In this document: one piece after another, positions 1 to 5,166 of the stretch
Position numbering within the stretch: the first letter of the stretch is position 1
Layout: each line of letters begins with the position of its first letter
DNA from: Bacteroidales bacterium
Lineage (GTDB): Bacteria; Bacteroidota; Bacteroidia; Bacteroidales; SMBSF39
Direction: 5' to 3'
Assembly: GCA_021107685.1 (NCBI GenBank)
Contig: JAIOSH010000341.1
Location: 1-5,166, forward strand
DNA: 5,166 bases
The notes under the pieces: generated by a model
The model's database searches: none
What the model saw: the letters and a program-made list of their open reading frames with translations, nothing else
Told to the model about the DNA's origin: nothing
Program-made: the position numbers and the translations under genes

Positions 1-18
1 CGTGATGAAGAACTTTTT

Positions 19-53
19 GAATAATATTTCGATATTTATTATTCGATTTTTTT
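19..53 (+). terminator. Possible plus-strand terminator hairpin
   Basis: An 8-bp perfect inverted repeat (GAATAATA at 19-26, TATTATTC at 37-44) with a 10-base loop is followed on the plus strand by a run of seven T (47-53). The stem is nearly all A/T, so it would be weak. In frame 1 the first 24 bases read RDEELFE and then TAA, which could be the last residues of a plus-strand gene converging on the peptidase gene. Seven residues are too few to identify it. On the minus strand the hairpin is preceded by A residues and is not followed by T, so it is a poor terminator for the peptidase transcript. Confidence 0.3.
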
Positions 54-1161
54 AGGGCAGAATAAGTTCAGAGCTCAGCATTTTGTATGATTCTATTATA
101 ATAAATTCATCATACATTTTTCTGGTCATCCACCACTCGTAAGTAGATTCTTCATCATATTTACAAGCTGTGTTGATCACCCTGTTTTTACACAAAGGAT
201 TATAATTTGTATAATCCATCACATCATCAATAAATCCGCCAGAATGGCACTAGCTCATAACAATGGCCATATGGGCACAATTAATGCCTTCAAGCAGGTC
301 GGCAAGTTCATAGTCATACAGATAATCAAGGCCGGGCGGACTTAATTTGTGTAATATCCTGATACTGGCATTGCCATTATTCAAATCACCATGATTCGTC
401 GTAAATATGAACAAATGGTCATAAGGTTGCAATTGTGGTATTGCAGGGTTTCCACCTGGCATTCCTGCATAAGCTTTAAATGTAGATTTTATAGGGTCTT
501 TAAATGCTGGATAATCAATATCGTCCAATTGATCTTTGTCGAAATCGGCTCCATAAGTTGGTGGAGGAAAATTTGAAGAACCATTATTATAATGTACAAC
601 AATATTTTCATCAATAAATCCTTTTTCTTTTAAAGTTGTAAAAATATAGGATGTGTTTCGCCAATACCTTGAAAACATTTCATCGCCGCAAATGATCACA
701 GCATGTAAATATGGATTTGGGGCTAAAGGGTCTTTGGGATTGCCTGGCGGATTTATTACTTCCGGTGGTTCGGGTAAGTTAATTCCACTAACCAGTTCAA
801 AGTCTTCTTCCCAGGGTTCCGGGAAAATTCTTTTATTAAAACTTTGATAGTATCCATCCGCTTCATTCATAAAGAGGTAGCGACAGTCATGAAACCAGTT
901 TGCCATGGGGTGGTCATCAATGAAAAATACCCAACTATATGGGTATGGATTTGTGATAAATAATCCATCCCTCTGAAAAACGGTATCACCCTGGTTTAAT
1001 AAATCATAAGCTGCATAAATATCAGCCCTGCCGGTATCGCTTGCCAGGATATGATTGATAACCGTATCAATGGCACTCTGCCTGCTAATCTGCGCTTTGG
1101 ATATATTTACGCAGATTAAATAAAGAGATAATGCAATAATAAAAAACAAATTCTTTTTCAT
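52..1161 (-). pseudogene. Secreted caspase/legumain-like (C13-like, clan CD) cysteine peptidase, interrupted by amber codon before the active-site Cys
   Basis: The ATG at 1161 opens a 303-residue frame with a signal peptide (KKN, hydrophobic 5-18, likely cleavage SKA|Q at 23/24). A Bacteroidota-type N-terminal domain follows (about 24-125, with WVFFIDDHPMANW and CRYLF), then a Pro-rich linker (129-150) and a clan CD peptidase domain from about 151. Visible family marks are AVIICGDEMFSRYW, an acidic loop DFDKDQLDDIDYPA (206-219) and the His motif FIFTTNHGD with predicted catalytic His257. Codon 304 is TAG (250-252). Past it the same frame continues CHSGGFIDD, the active-site motif with predicted Cys305, then NRVINTACKYDEES and MYDEF, for 65 codons to TAA at 52-54. 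The TAG lies where homologues commonly have Gln or Glu, one base from CAG or GAG. After YDEF the sequence no longer resembles the family and stops early; no sorting domain is present. The gene starts 12 bases after the propeller gene, suggesting co-transcription. It is probably a recent pseudogene; readthrough or a base-calling error remain possible. Confidence 0.8.
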
Positions 1162-1173
1162 AGCTGTAAATTT

Positions 1174-2709
1174 TTAATTAAACAATATTATTTTCGTTTC
1201 AGTCATTTGTTCTGTTTCAAGTAGCACAAAATATAATCCATTGGGGCACATTTGTCCGGTGTTGTTTGTTCCATCCCAGTGAAATTCATATTCTCCTGGT
1301 TTCAATGTTGATTCTTGCAAGGTTTTAATTTCCCTTCCTGTCAATTCAGTAATTCTTACTGTAGCTTTGGTTTTATTTTCTATCTTAACCAATATTGTAA
1401 CTTTCTTATGAAACGGATTTGGGAAACATTTTAAAATTGGATTTTGGAATTTTTGTTTTGGATTTTCAACTTCAGTTACCGGGGTTTGTACAAAATGCCC
1501 TGTACCGTCATTAAATAAAGTCATAAGCTGAGTTGATAGTTCAGTAGGATGATGCAATACGGCTGTAATATCCATACAGCCATCATTATTGAGGTCGGAA
1601 CAATAAGCATAACCTGCAACATAACAGCTTATCGGGAAGGGGTAATAGTCGGGCAATTTAAGAGTATAGTCACCATTGTTTTTCAATACGAAAACACCGC
1701 TAAAAGATGTGCAAATAACATCGGGCAGAGAATCGTTGTTTATATCACCAACAACAGGATTATACAGTACAGAGTCATATACCAGGGCTGTATGCTTTGT
1801 AAATGTTGTATCCCAATTGTTTTCATAAATAAACAAAGATGTGTTCCAGAAAGATTCTATGCCAACAATATCATTGATACCATCATTGTTAAAATCATCA
1901 ATTTCAACTTCCTGTAAATGCGACCACTCAAATATCATTTCCTGAAATCCCAAGCCTGTATTTAAAAACAGTGTATTATCCGTACCGGCAATTATTATAT
2001 CCTTCAAATTATCATTATTCATATCTGAACATTCTATATCAACAGGCGCATAATCCATATCGTAATATTCCGGAGCAGATAATATACCGCTGCCATCGTT
2101 TGTCATAATTCCCCACTTGTAACCCGGGCTGGAGGCAATCATAATATCAACATCATTATCACCATCAATATCACCATAAGTTTTCGCCCAAACAGGTTCT
2201 GAAATATTCATTGGAAAATCGGCAAACTGGCCGAAAGTGCCATAGTTGTTATAAAGCACTCTGATATACCTTATCGGTACCCCACTTGTAACATCTGTGT
2301 AAAAAGAAACGATATCAGGATAATTATTACTATTCAAGTCAACGGCAAATACTTCATATTGATAGCCTGTGTATTGAAATGAATTATAGTTTTGATTAAA
2401 ATAGCCATTTCCATAATTATTTAAAATAACAATTGCGGTGTCAGAATATCCTTCACCTGTTGCATGCCCTGTGATCAAGTCGTTATCACCATCAAGATCA
2501 ATATCTGCCGAAAAGATTGAACTGATACAACAAGGTAGGCGATAATTAAGTTTACTGTTATTATTAATAATAAAAGATATAGAAAAAAATGAAACAAGTA
2601 TTATTGAAAAAAAGAAAAGTTTCTTAACTGATATATTTTTCTTTAATAAATGCAAAATTGATTTTATAATTATGAAAATTATTTGAATATGTTGATTTTT
2701 TGTTTTCAC
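1174..2709 (-). CDS. Secreted FG-GAP/VCBS-repeat beta-propeller protein with T9SS type A sorting domain
   Basis: The 511-residue product is likely an exported or cell-surface protein for binding or adhesion; no catalytic motif is visible. Seven acidic, calcium-loop-like motifs of the FG-GAP/VCBS type occur at 69-77 (DIDLDGDND), 124-132, 180-188, 229-237, 272-280 (DFNNDGIND), 322-330 and 372-380 (DLNNDGCMD), spaced 43-56 residues. This fits a seven-bladed integrin-like propeller. Residues 425-511 form a C-terminal sorting domain: CFPNPF, an FlgD-like Ig fold with LTGREI and FHWDGTNNTG, then NGLYFVLL and a short basic-to-hydrophobic end. Known T9SS cargo with this domain is exported through the Sec and then Por machinery. 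The start is GTG (2707-2709); an in-frame TAA lies 15 bases upstream and no Met occurs before residue 167. The N-terminus is unusual, with two hydrophobic stretches (8-21 and 31-48), the second preceded by KK as in a signal peptide, so the true start may be internal and non-ATG. An AAAGAAAGA stretch upstream could serve as a ribosome site. The peptidase pseudogene follows closely. Confidence 0.85.
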   Translation of the reverse strand: MKTKNQHIQIIFIIIKSILHLLKKNISVKKLFFFSIILVSFFSISFIINNNSKLNYRLPCCISSIFSADIDLDGDNDLITGHATGEGYSDTAIVILNNYGNGYFNQNYNSFQYTGYQYEVFAVDLNSNNYPDIVSFYTDVTSGVPIRYIRVLYNNYGTFGQFADFPMNISEPVWAKTYGDIDGDNDVDIMIASSPGYKWGIMTNDGSGILSAPEYYDMDYAPVDIECSDMNNDNLKDIIIAGTDNTLFLNTGLGFQEMIFEWSHLQEVEIDDFNNDGINDIVGIESFWNTSLFIYENNWDTTFTKHTALVYDSVLYNPVVGDINNDSLPDVICTSFSGVFVLKNNGDYTLKLPDYYPFPISCYVAGYAYCSDLNNDGCMDITAVLHHPTELSTQLMTLFNDGTGHFVQTPVTEVENPKQKFQNPILKCFPNPFHKKVTILVKIENKTKATVRITELTGREIKTLQESTLKPGEYEFHWDGTNNTGQMCPNGLYFVLLETEQMTETKIILFN

Positions 2710-2790
2710 TATACGATCTTTCTTTTAACAATACTTTAATAAAAATTCCAGTAAAAATTTTAAATTTTATTTTTTATTCTAATTTTTTAA

Positions 2791-2897
2791 GCGTTTGCCC
2801 CAGTTTAAGCTCTTTTGGTTTTTTAGTGGTTGGCTTTTGCTTCGGCAAAAACCGAAAGTGCTTAAATATGCGGCTGGTTACGCCTTGTTGCTAACGC
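2791..2897. repeat. 107-bp imperfect palindrome, attC-like or mobile intergenic element
   Basis: The outer arms GCGTTTGC (2791-2798) and GCTAACGC (2890-2897) pair at 7 of 8 positions. The inner arms 2804-2823 and 2847-2866 pair over 20 positions with one mismatch (2811/2859) and one G-T wobble (2816/2854). The two stems are offset by an asymmetric bulge, 5 bases on the left and 23 on the right. The centre can refold into a competing hairpin, 2832-2853, with a TTCG loop on the plus strand. Stepped, bulged palindromes with GTT/AAC-containing ends resemble integron attC sites, but the ends do not strictly match the RYYYAAC/GTTRRRY core. No integrase or cassette array is in view. A dispersed palindromic repeat is an equally good reading. 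Confidence 0.55.
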
Positions 2898-2971
2898 ACT
2901 TATATATAGAATATACTTCTATACTAACAGCTAATATTTCTGATAATGCAGAAGTTTATTTAATTTACTAA

Positions 2972-3003
2972 CAAAAATATATCATTTTTTTTAATTATCC
3001 AAA
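2972..3003 (-). promoter_or_regulatory. Bacteroidota-type promoter upstream of the propeller gene
   Basis: On the minus strand, TTTG (3003-3000) is followed after exactly 20 bases by TATTTTTG (2979-2972). This matches the phylum's -33 TTTG / -7 TAnnTTTG consensus with ideal spacing. Transcription would start near 2965, giving a leader of about 255 bases before the GTG start of the propeller gene. That leader would contain the long palindrome at 2791-2897. No closer consensus promoter was seen for that gene. It could instead serve a small RNA or a lost gene. Confidence 0.55.
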
Positions 3004-3124
3004 GAATTCCTTACAATTAATATAGGAATAAACATAATATGTCGTCAATTTCTATTTTATGTAATCACTATCGGTTTGGCTATGGTGCGTGCCGCTTTTA
3101 TTTAACGTATTTTTCTGTGCAGTT

Positions 3125-3238
3125 TCAATACTTTTTATCCCGAGTACTCGGAAAAATCAGTTCATCGTTTTCCTTTTTTGCTTTAATTATCAAAACTGAA
3201 AATTCTATCAATCGTTCTTCTAAATCATATTTGTTCAT
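3125..3238 (-). pseudogene. Relic of four-helix-bundle protein (23S rRNA intervening-sequence / S23 type)
   Basis: A 37-codon frame (ATG at 3238-3236, TGA at 3127-3125) begins MNKYDLEERLIEFSVLIIK, which matches the well-conserved start of the small four-helix-bundle proteins common in Bacteroidota. Intact members are about 115-125 residues. Here residue 19 runs straight into AKKENDEL and then FPSTRDKKY. The AKKENDEL part resembles the usual C-terminal end of the family, so the middle may have been deleted rather than the end lost. The last codons overlap a palindrome (3138-3153), and a sister palindrome lies 18 bases upstream of the ATG. AAGAAG about 10 bases before the ATG could act as a weak ribosome site. 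The function of intact members is poorly known; they occur as reading frames in 23S rRNA insertions and as free-standing genes. The family call rests on remembered family sequence, not an alignment. Confidence 0.6.
3138..3153. repeat. Palindrome TCCCGA-GTAC-TCGGAA (REP-like)
   Basis: The core CCGAGTACTCGG (3140-3151) is a perfect 12-bp palindrome; the extended 16-base unit has one mismatched pair (3139/3152). It shares the frame TCCCGA-N4-TCGGRA with the palindrome at 3256-3271, whose centre is 118 bases away. It sits inside the last codons of the four-helix-bundle relic. Confidence 0.6.
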
Positions 3239-3255
3239 ACTTAATCAACTTCTTA

Positions 3256-3271
3256 TCCCGAAATTTCGGGA
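3256..3271. repeat. Perfect 16-bp palindrome TCCCGAAATTTCGGGA (REP-like)
   Basis: All 16 bases are perfectly self-complementary. Palindromes of the form TCCCGA-N4-TCGGGA are, from memory, dispersed widely in Bacteroidota intergenic DNA. This copy would lie in the 5' leader of the four-helix-bundle relic, ending 18 bases before its ATG on the minus strand. It is followed on neither strand by a T run, so it is not a typical terminator. Confidence 0.65.
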
Positions 3272-3343
3272 CGTTAATCAATATTCGATATTTTTACAAC
3301 AAAATAAATTACGATATATCAGGATTTTTGAATATTGCCTTCA

Positions 3344-3413
3344 TTGTGTAATGCACAAGGATATATATTCCCGACAAAACATCCCCTTGTGTAATGCAAC
3401 GAGGTATATTTTC
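3344..3413. repeat. Imperfect 27-bp direct repeat with embedded inverted pair
   Basis: Two copies, 3344-3370 and 3387-3413, begin with the identical 12-mer TTGTGTAATGCA and match at 21 of 27 positions without gaps, offset by 43 bases. CACAAGG (3354-3360) in copy 1 is also exactly complementary to CCTTGTG (3385-3391) across the second repeat boundary, so the pair can fold around a 24-base loop. No function is known to me. Confidence 0.5.
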
Positions 3414-3490
3414 TTGATTTCTTCAAGTCAAGGAAAAAAAAGGAAAGAAAACAAATAAAAGACCGGAAGATAACAGCACTTCATAGCATA

Positions 3491-3528
3491 TAGCCGCATT
3501 TGGGTCCAGAACCCGCGAAAACAAGCTA
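3491..3528. repeat. Nested bulged hairpin
   Basis: Three short stems nest around one centre: TAGC (3491-3494) with GCTA (3525-3528), CGC (3495-3497) with GCG (3515-3517), and GGGT (3502-3505) with ACCC (3511-3514). They are separated by a 4-base bulge on the left and a 7-base bulge on the right. The arrangement looks like a decayed intergenic palindrome; each stem alone is short enough to arise by chance. Confidence 0.3.
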
Positions 3529-3560
3529 TTGTCAAAAATTGATTAAGTGTTAATTCACAA

Positions 3561-3592
3561 CAATTTAACAATTTAGCAATTTAACCATTAAT
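3561..3592. repeat. 8-bp tandem repeat (CAATTTAA family)
   Basis: The units are CAATTTAA, CAATTTAG, CAATTTAA and a diverged CCATTAAT, four contiguous 8-base units just after the stop codon of the DUF6580-type gene. Similar AT-rich short tandem runs are common beside genes in Bacteroidota, to my recollection. The role is unknown; copy number may vary by slippage. Confidence 0.6.
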
Positions 3593-3620
3593 GCTTATTT
3601 TTAATCATTAAGAGTATTTT

Positions 3621-4145
3621 TTATGCTTTTGCCAATACGGGAAATTTTAATTGAGCAAAATAAAAGCTGCCAAAAAAAATTGTATTATAAAACATATCCC
3701 CTAAAATGCCATTATTTAAAAAAGGTAAGCCTGCAATATATGCTTCGGTTAATCCTATAAAATTCTGGGGATAAAAAGGACTTCCAATCCAGACTGCAAA
3801 ATTGGTAATAAGAAAGAATATTACCGAAGAACTTAATGATGCCAGCAAAACAGAAGTTATTTTTACTTTGTTTCTTAAAAAGAAACCCAAAAGTACAATA
3901 ATTCCAAAGCTTAGATAAACTGCAATCATGTAGGAATGAAATCCTAAAAATAGGTCGCTCAACAGTAAAGCTGCAAAAGGCACGGCAAAAGCCAAATGTT
4001 TTTTATTTAAATAAGTACCTCCGAATAATGCAATAGCTGCAATTGGTGTAAAATTAGGCCAATGAGGTAAAAGTCGCATTAATGCAGCAATTAATATAGA
4101 TGAAACGATAAATATAAATCTTGGATTTAAAATTTTATTATTCAT
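3621..4145 (-). CDS. Small integral membrane protein, DUF6580 type
   Basis: The 174-residue product is very hydrophobic, with about six membrane segments (roughly 9-26, 32-46, 50-69, 72-90, 96-120 and 145-166). It carries marks I associate with DUF6580 proteins: LMRLLPHWPNFTPIAAIALFGG near the N-terminus, VPFAALLLSDLFLGFH, FFLITNFAVWIGS, and a C-terminal PFLNNGILGDMFYN. The length is normal for this family and the gene looks intact. The function is not established; the fold and size recall substrate-binding (S) components of ECF-type vitamin transporters, but no transporter partner is in view. The ATG at 4145 places it about 25 bases after its predicted transcription start, with no strong Shine-Dalgarno sequence, as is usual in this phylum. 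Spacing of 184 bases from the kinase gene and its own promoter suggest a separate transcript. The family name comes from memory. Confidence 0.8.
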   Translation of the reverse strand: MNNKILNPRFIFIVSSILIAALMRLLPHWPNFTPIAAIALFGGTYLNKKHLAFAVPFAALLLSDLFLGFHSYMIAVYLSFGIIVLLGFFLRNKVKITSVLLASLSSSVIFFLITNFAVWIGSPFYPQNFIGLTEAYIAGLPFLNNGILGDMFYNTIFFGSFYFAQLKFPVLAKA

Positions 4146-4176
4146 AATTTTTTAAGTTTAAATTTTTGTTAGGGAA

Positions 4177-4211
4177 CAAAAGTATAAAAATCATTTTAAT
4201 TTAATAGCAAA
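4177..4211 (-). promoter_or_regulatory. Bacteroidota-type promoter for the DUF6580-type gene
   Basis: On the minus strand, TTTG (4211-4208) and TACTTTTG (4184-4177) match the -33 TTG / -7 TAnnTTTG consensus with a 23-base spacer, the long end of the accepted range. Transcription would start near 4170, leaving a leader of about 25 bases before the ATG at 4145. Confidence 0.5.
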
Positions 4212-4329
4212 TTTCTTTAATGGAATTTTTTAATAACAAGTAACTTTCTCATCAAAAAAAGATAAATACCATTAAAACAATAACATAACGCACTAAAGGG
4301 TAAGTCGGAAATCCGAAAGTTTAAATAAA

Positions 4330-5166
4330 TCATGTTAAATATTTGTCAATCAATAATAATAATTTTTCTTGTTCTATTGGCTTTGATAAATAATCATCAC
4401 AGCCGGCTTTAAGGCTTTTTTCTCTGTCACCTAATAATGCATAAGCCGTTATAGCTATAATAGGTAATTTTTTTCTGAATTGTTTTATCAGGCCGGTAGC
4501 TTCATATCCGTTCATTTCAGGCATTTTAACATCCATAAGAATTAACCCGATATTACTATTGTTCTTACAGGTTTCAACAGCATGTTTTCCATTTTTAGCC
4601 CATAATAGCTGAACCTGTGTTTTTATTAATAAATGCTTAATTACCAAATAATTTGAAAAATCATCTTCAGCTATCAGAATAATTTTATCTTTCCAATTAT
4701 AATCTTTTGTAATTTCCTCTTTATCGGTTAATTTGATAAGAGAGGGTTCAGCAATTTTATATGGCAAAGTAAAGAAAAAAGTAGAACCTTTATCTTTTGT
4801 TGAATCCACCCATATTTTTCCGCCAAGTAATTGAACAAGGTTCTGGGTGATTGTCAGACCAAGTCCGGCACCTCTGTATAATTTCTCTTTATTATCTTCG
4901 ATTTTTTTAAATCTTTCAAAAATAAAACCTGCTTGGTTTTTTTCCATACCTATCCCTGTATCTTTTACAAAAAATTCCATAAAAAATTCGTCATTGGATG
5001 TTTTTATATGATATCCAAATTCGATGGAACCCTCTTCAGTATATTTTAATGCATTACTAAGCAGATTTTTAAGTATTTGTTTTACACGAAAAGGGTCTGA
5101 TATAATTGCAAAATCATTTTCATCAATTTCTTTGTAGATATTCAGTTCAATATTATTTTTTTCGCA
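4330..5166 (-). CDS. Hybrid sensor histidine kinase, C-terminal part (HATPase + receiver domain), 5'-partial
   Basis: The open frame runs off the right edge, giving 278 residues of the C-terminus; the sensor and phospho-accepting His lie outside the window. Visible in order are the ATPase N box QILKNLLSNALKYT (30-43, Mg-binding Asn38), G1 DTGIGM (69-74), F box IFERF (82-86) and G2 GAGLGL (99-104). A receiver domain starts near residue 161: acidic cluster EDD (167-169), predicted phospho-acceptor Asp212 in LILMDVKMPEMNG, Thr240 in ITAY and Lys262 in LSKP. All key residues are present, so both modules should be active. The protein would autophosphorylate on His and pass phosphate to its own receiver, usually relaying onward through an Hpt protein. 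Met63 is not the start, because conserved N-box sequence precedes it in frame. No Hpt or output domain follows the receiver; it ends at TGA just after DKYLT. Its partner and signal cannot be told from here. Confidence 0.93.
   Translation of the reverse strand, partial: CEKNNIELNIYKEIDENDFAIISDPFRVKQILKNLLSNALKYTEEGSIEFGYHIKTSNDEFFMEFFVKDTGIGMEKNQAGFIFERFKKIEDNKEKLYRGAGLGLTITQNLVQLLGGKIWVDSTKDKGSTFFFTLPYKIAEPSLIKLTDKEEITKDYNWKDKIILIAEDDFSNYLVIKHLLIKTQVQLLWAKNGKHAVETCKNNSNIGLILMDVKMPEMNGYEATGLIKQFRKKLPIIAITAYALLGDREKSLKAGCDDYLSKPIEQEKLLLLIDKYLT

Larger units (their letters stand above)
2710..3620. other. Repeat-rich intergenic block with no intact gene
   Basis: This 911-base stretch separates the membrane-protein gene from the propeller gene. 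Plus-strand open frames here show no recognisable domain, signal peptide or family motif and look like chance openings. What can be supported, listed separately, is an attC-like long palindrome (2791-2897), a minus-strand promoter (2972-3003), a four-helix-bundle gene relic (3125-3238), two related palindromes (3138-3153, 3256-3271), a 27-bp direct repeat (3344-3413), a nested hairpin (3491-3528) and an 8-bp tandem repeat (3561-3592). A smaller perfect dyad, TATAGAA/TTCTATA (2905-2911 and 2917-2923), lies within the likely transcribed leader. The density of palindromes and a broken gene suggests a site of repeated insertion and decay. Confidence 0.7.

Noticed and set aside
653..847. 64-codon plus-strand open frame
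   Set aside because: It lies antisense inside the peptidase gene and its Gly/Pro/Ser bias mirrors the Pro-rich linker on the other strand.
1549..1917. 122-codon plus-strand open frame
   Set aside because: It is fully antisense to the repeat-containing propeller gene, whose domain pattern is clear; the opposite frame is a shadow.
2700..2894. 64-codon plus-strand open frame
   Set aside because: It covers the long palindrome and the start of the propeller gene; the sequence has no family marks.
3125..3413. CRISPR-like array from the repeated TTGTGTAATGCA and palindromes
   Set aside because: There are only two imperfect copies with no regular spacer pattern and no cas genes.
3039..3458. 139-codon plus-strand open frame
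   Set aside because: The residue composition is odd (rich in Ser, Phe, Tyr, Cys), no domain or signal peptide is visible, it spans two palindromes and a direct repeat, and it lies antisense to the recognisable four-helix-bundle relic.
3588..3611. TTAATG/CATTAA hairpin after the membrane-protein gene as its terminator
   Set aside because: Only six A/T-rich pairs with a 12-base loop; the T run lies on the plus-strand side, not downstream of the minus-strand gene.
4286..4294. TAACGCACT shared with 2892-2900 as a possible element boundary
   Set aside because: A nine-base match is expected many times by chance in a window this size, and the similarity does not extend.
4305..4316. Small dyad TCGGA/TCCGA downstream of the kinase as a terminator
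   Set aside because: The stem is five pairs with at most a two-base loop and no T run follows on the minus strand.

Overview
This AT-rich window most likely comes from a member of the Bacteroidota. The evidence is a protein with a type IX secretion (T9SS) C-terminal sorting domain, two minus-strand promoters of the TTG/TTTG-N(20-23)-TAnnTTTG type used by that phylum, weak A-rich ribosome binding sites, and characteristic short palindromes and AT-rich tandem repeats between genes. All recognisable genes lie on the minus strand, so transcription runs from high to low coordinates.

Reading in the direction of transcription, the right edge (5166-4330) holds the C-terminal part of a hybrid sensor histidine kinase: the end of the dimerisation-to-ATPase region, a complete ATP-binding core and a C-terminal receiver domain. 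Next is a small six-helix membrane protein of the DUF6580 type (4145-3621), with its own promoter at 4177-4211. A roughly 900-base block without an intact gene follows (3620-2710). It is densely structured: an 8-bp tandem repeat, several palindromes, a 27-bp direct repeat, a 107-bp attC-like imperfect palindrome, a strong promoter match, and a 37-codon relic of a four-helix-bundle (23S rRNA intervening-sequence type) gene.

Downstream of this block is a two-gene unit for exported proteins. The first gene (2709-1174) encodes a secreted protein with seven FG-GAP/VCBS-type repeats, likely a seven-bladed beta-propeller, and a T9SS sorting domain. Twelve bases later comes a secreted caspase/legumain-like (clan CD, C13-like) cysteine peptidase gene. 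It is interrupted by an amber codon directly before the predicted catalytic cysteine. The reading frame then continues in clear family sequence for 65 codons (1161-52) and ends early, without the expected C-terminal part. The left edge holds only a possible terminator hairpin for a convergent plus-strand gene.

No complete new system is evident. The points most worth a second look are the amber codon at the peptidase active site, the attC-like palindrome between a strong promoter and the propeller gene, and the internally collapsed four-helix-bundle gene bracketed by matching palindromes.
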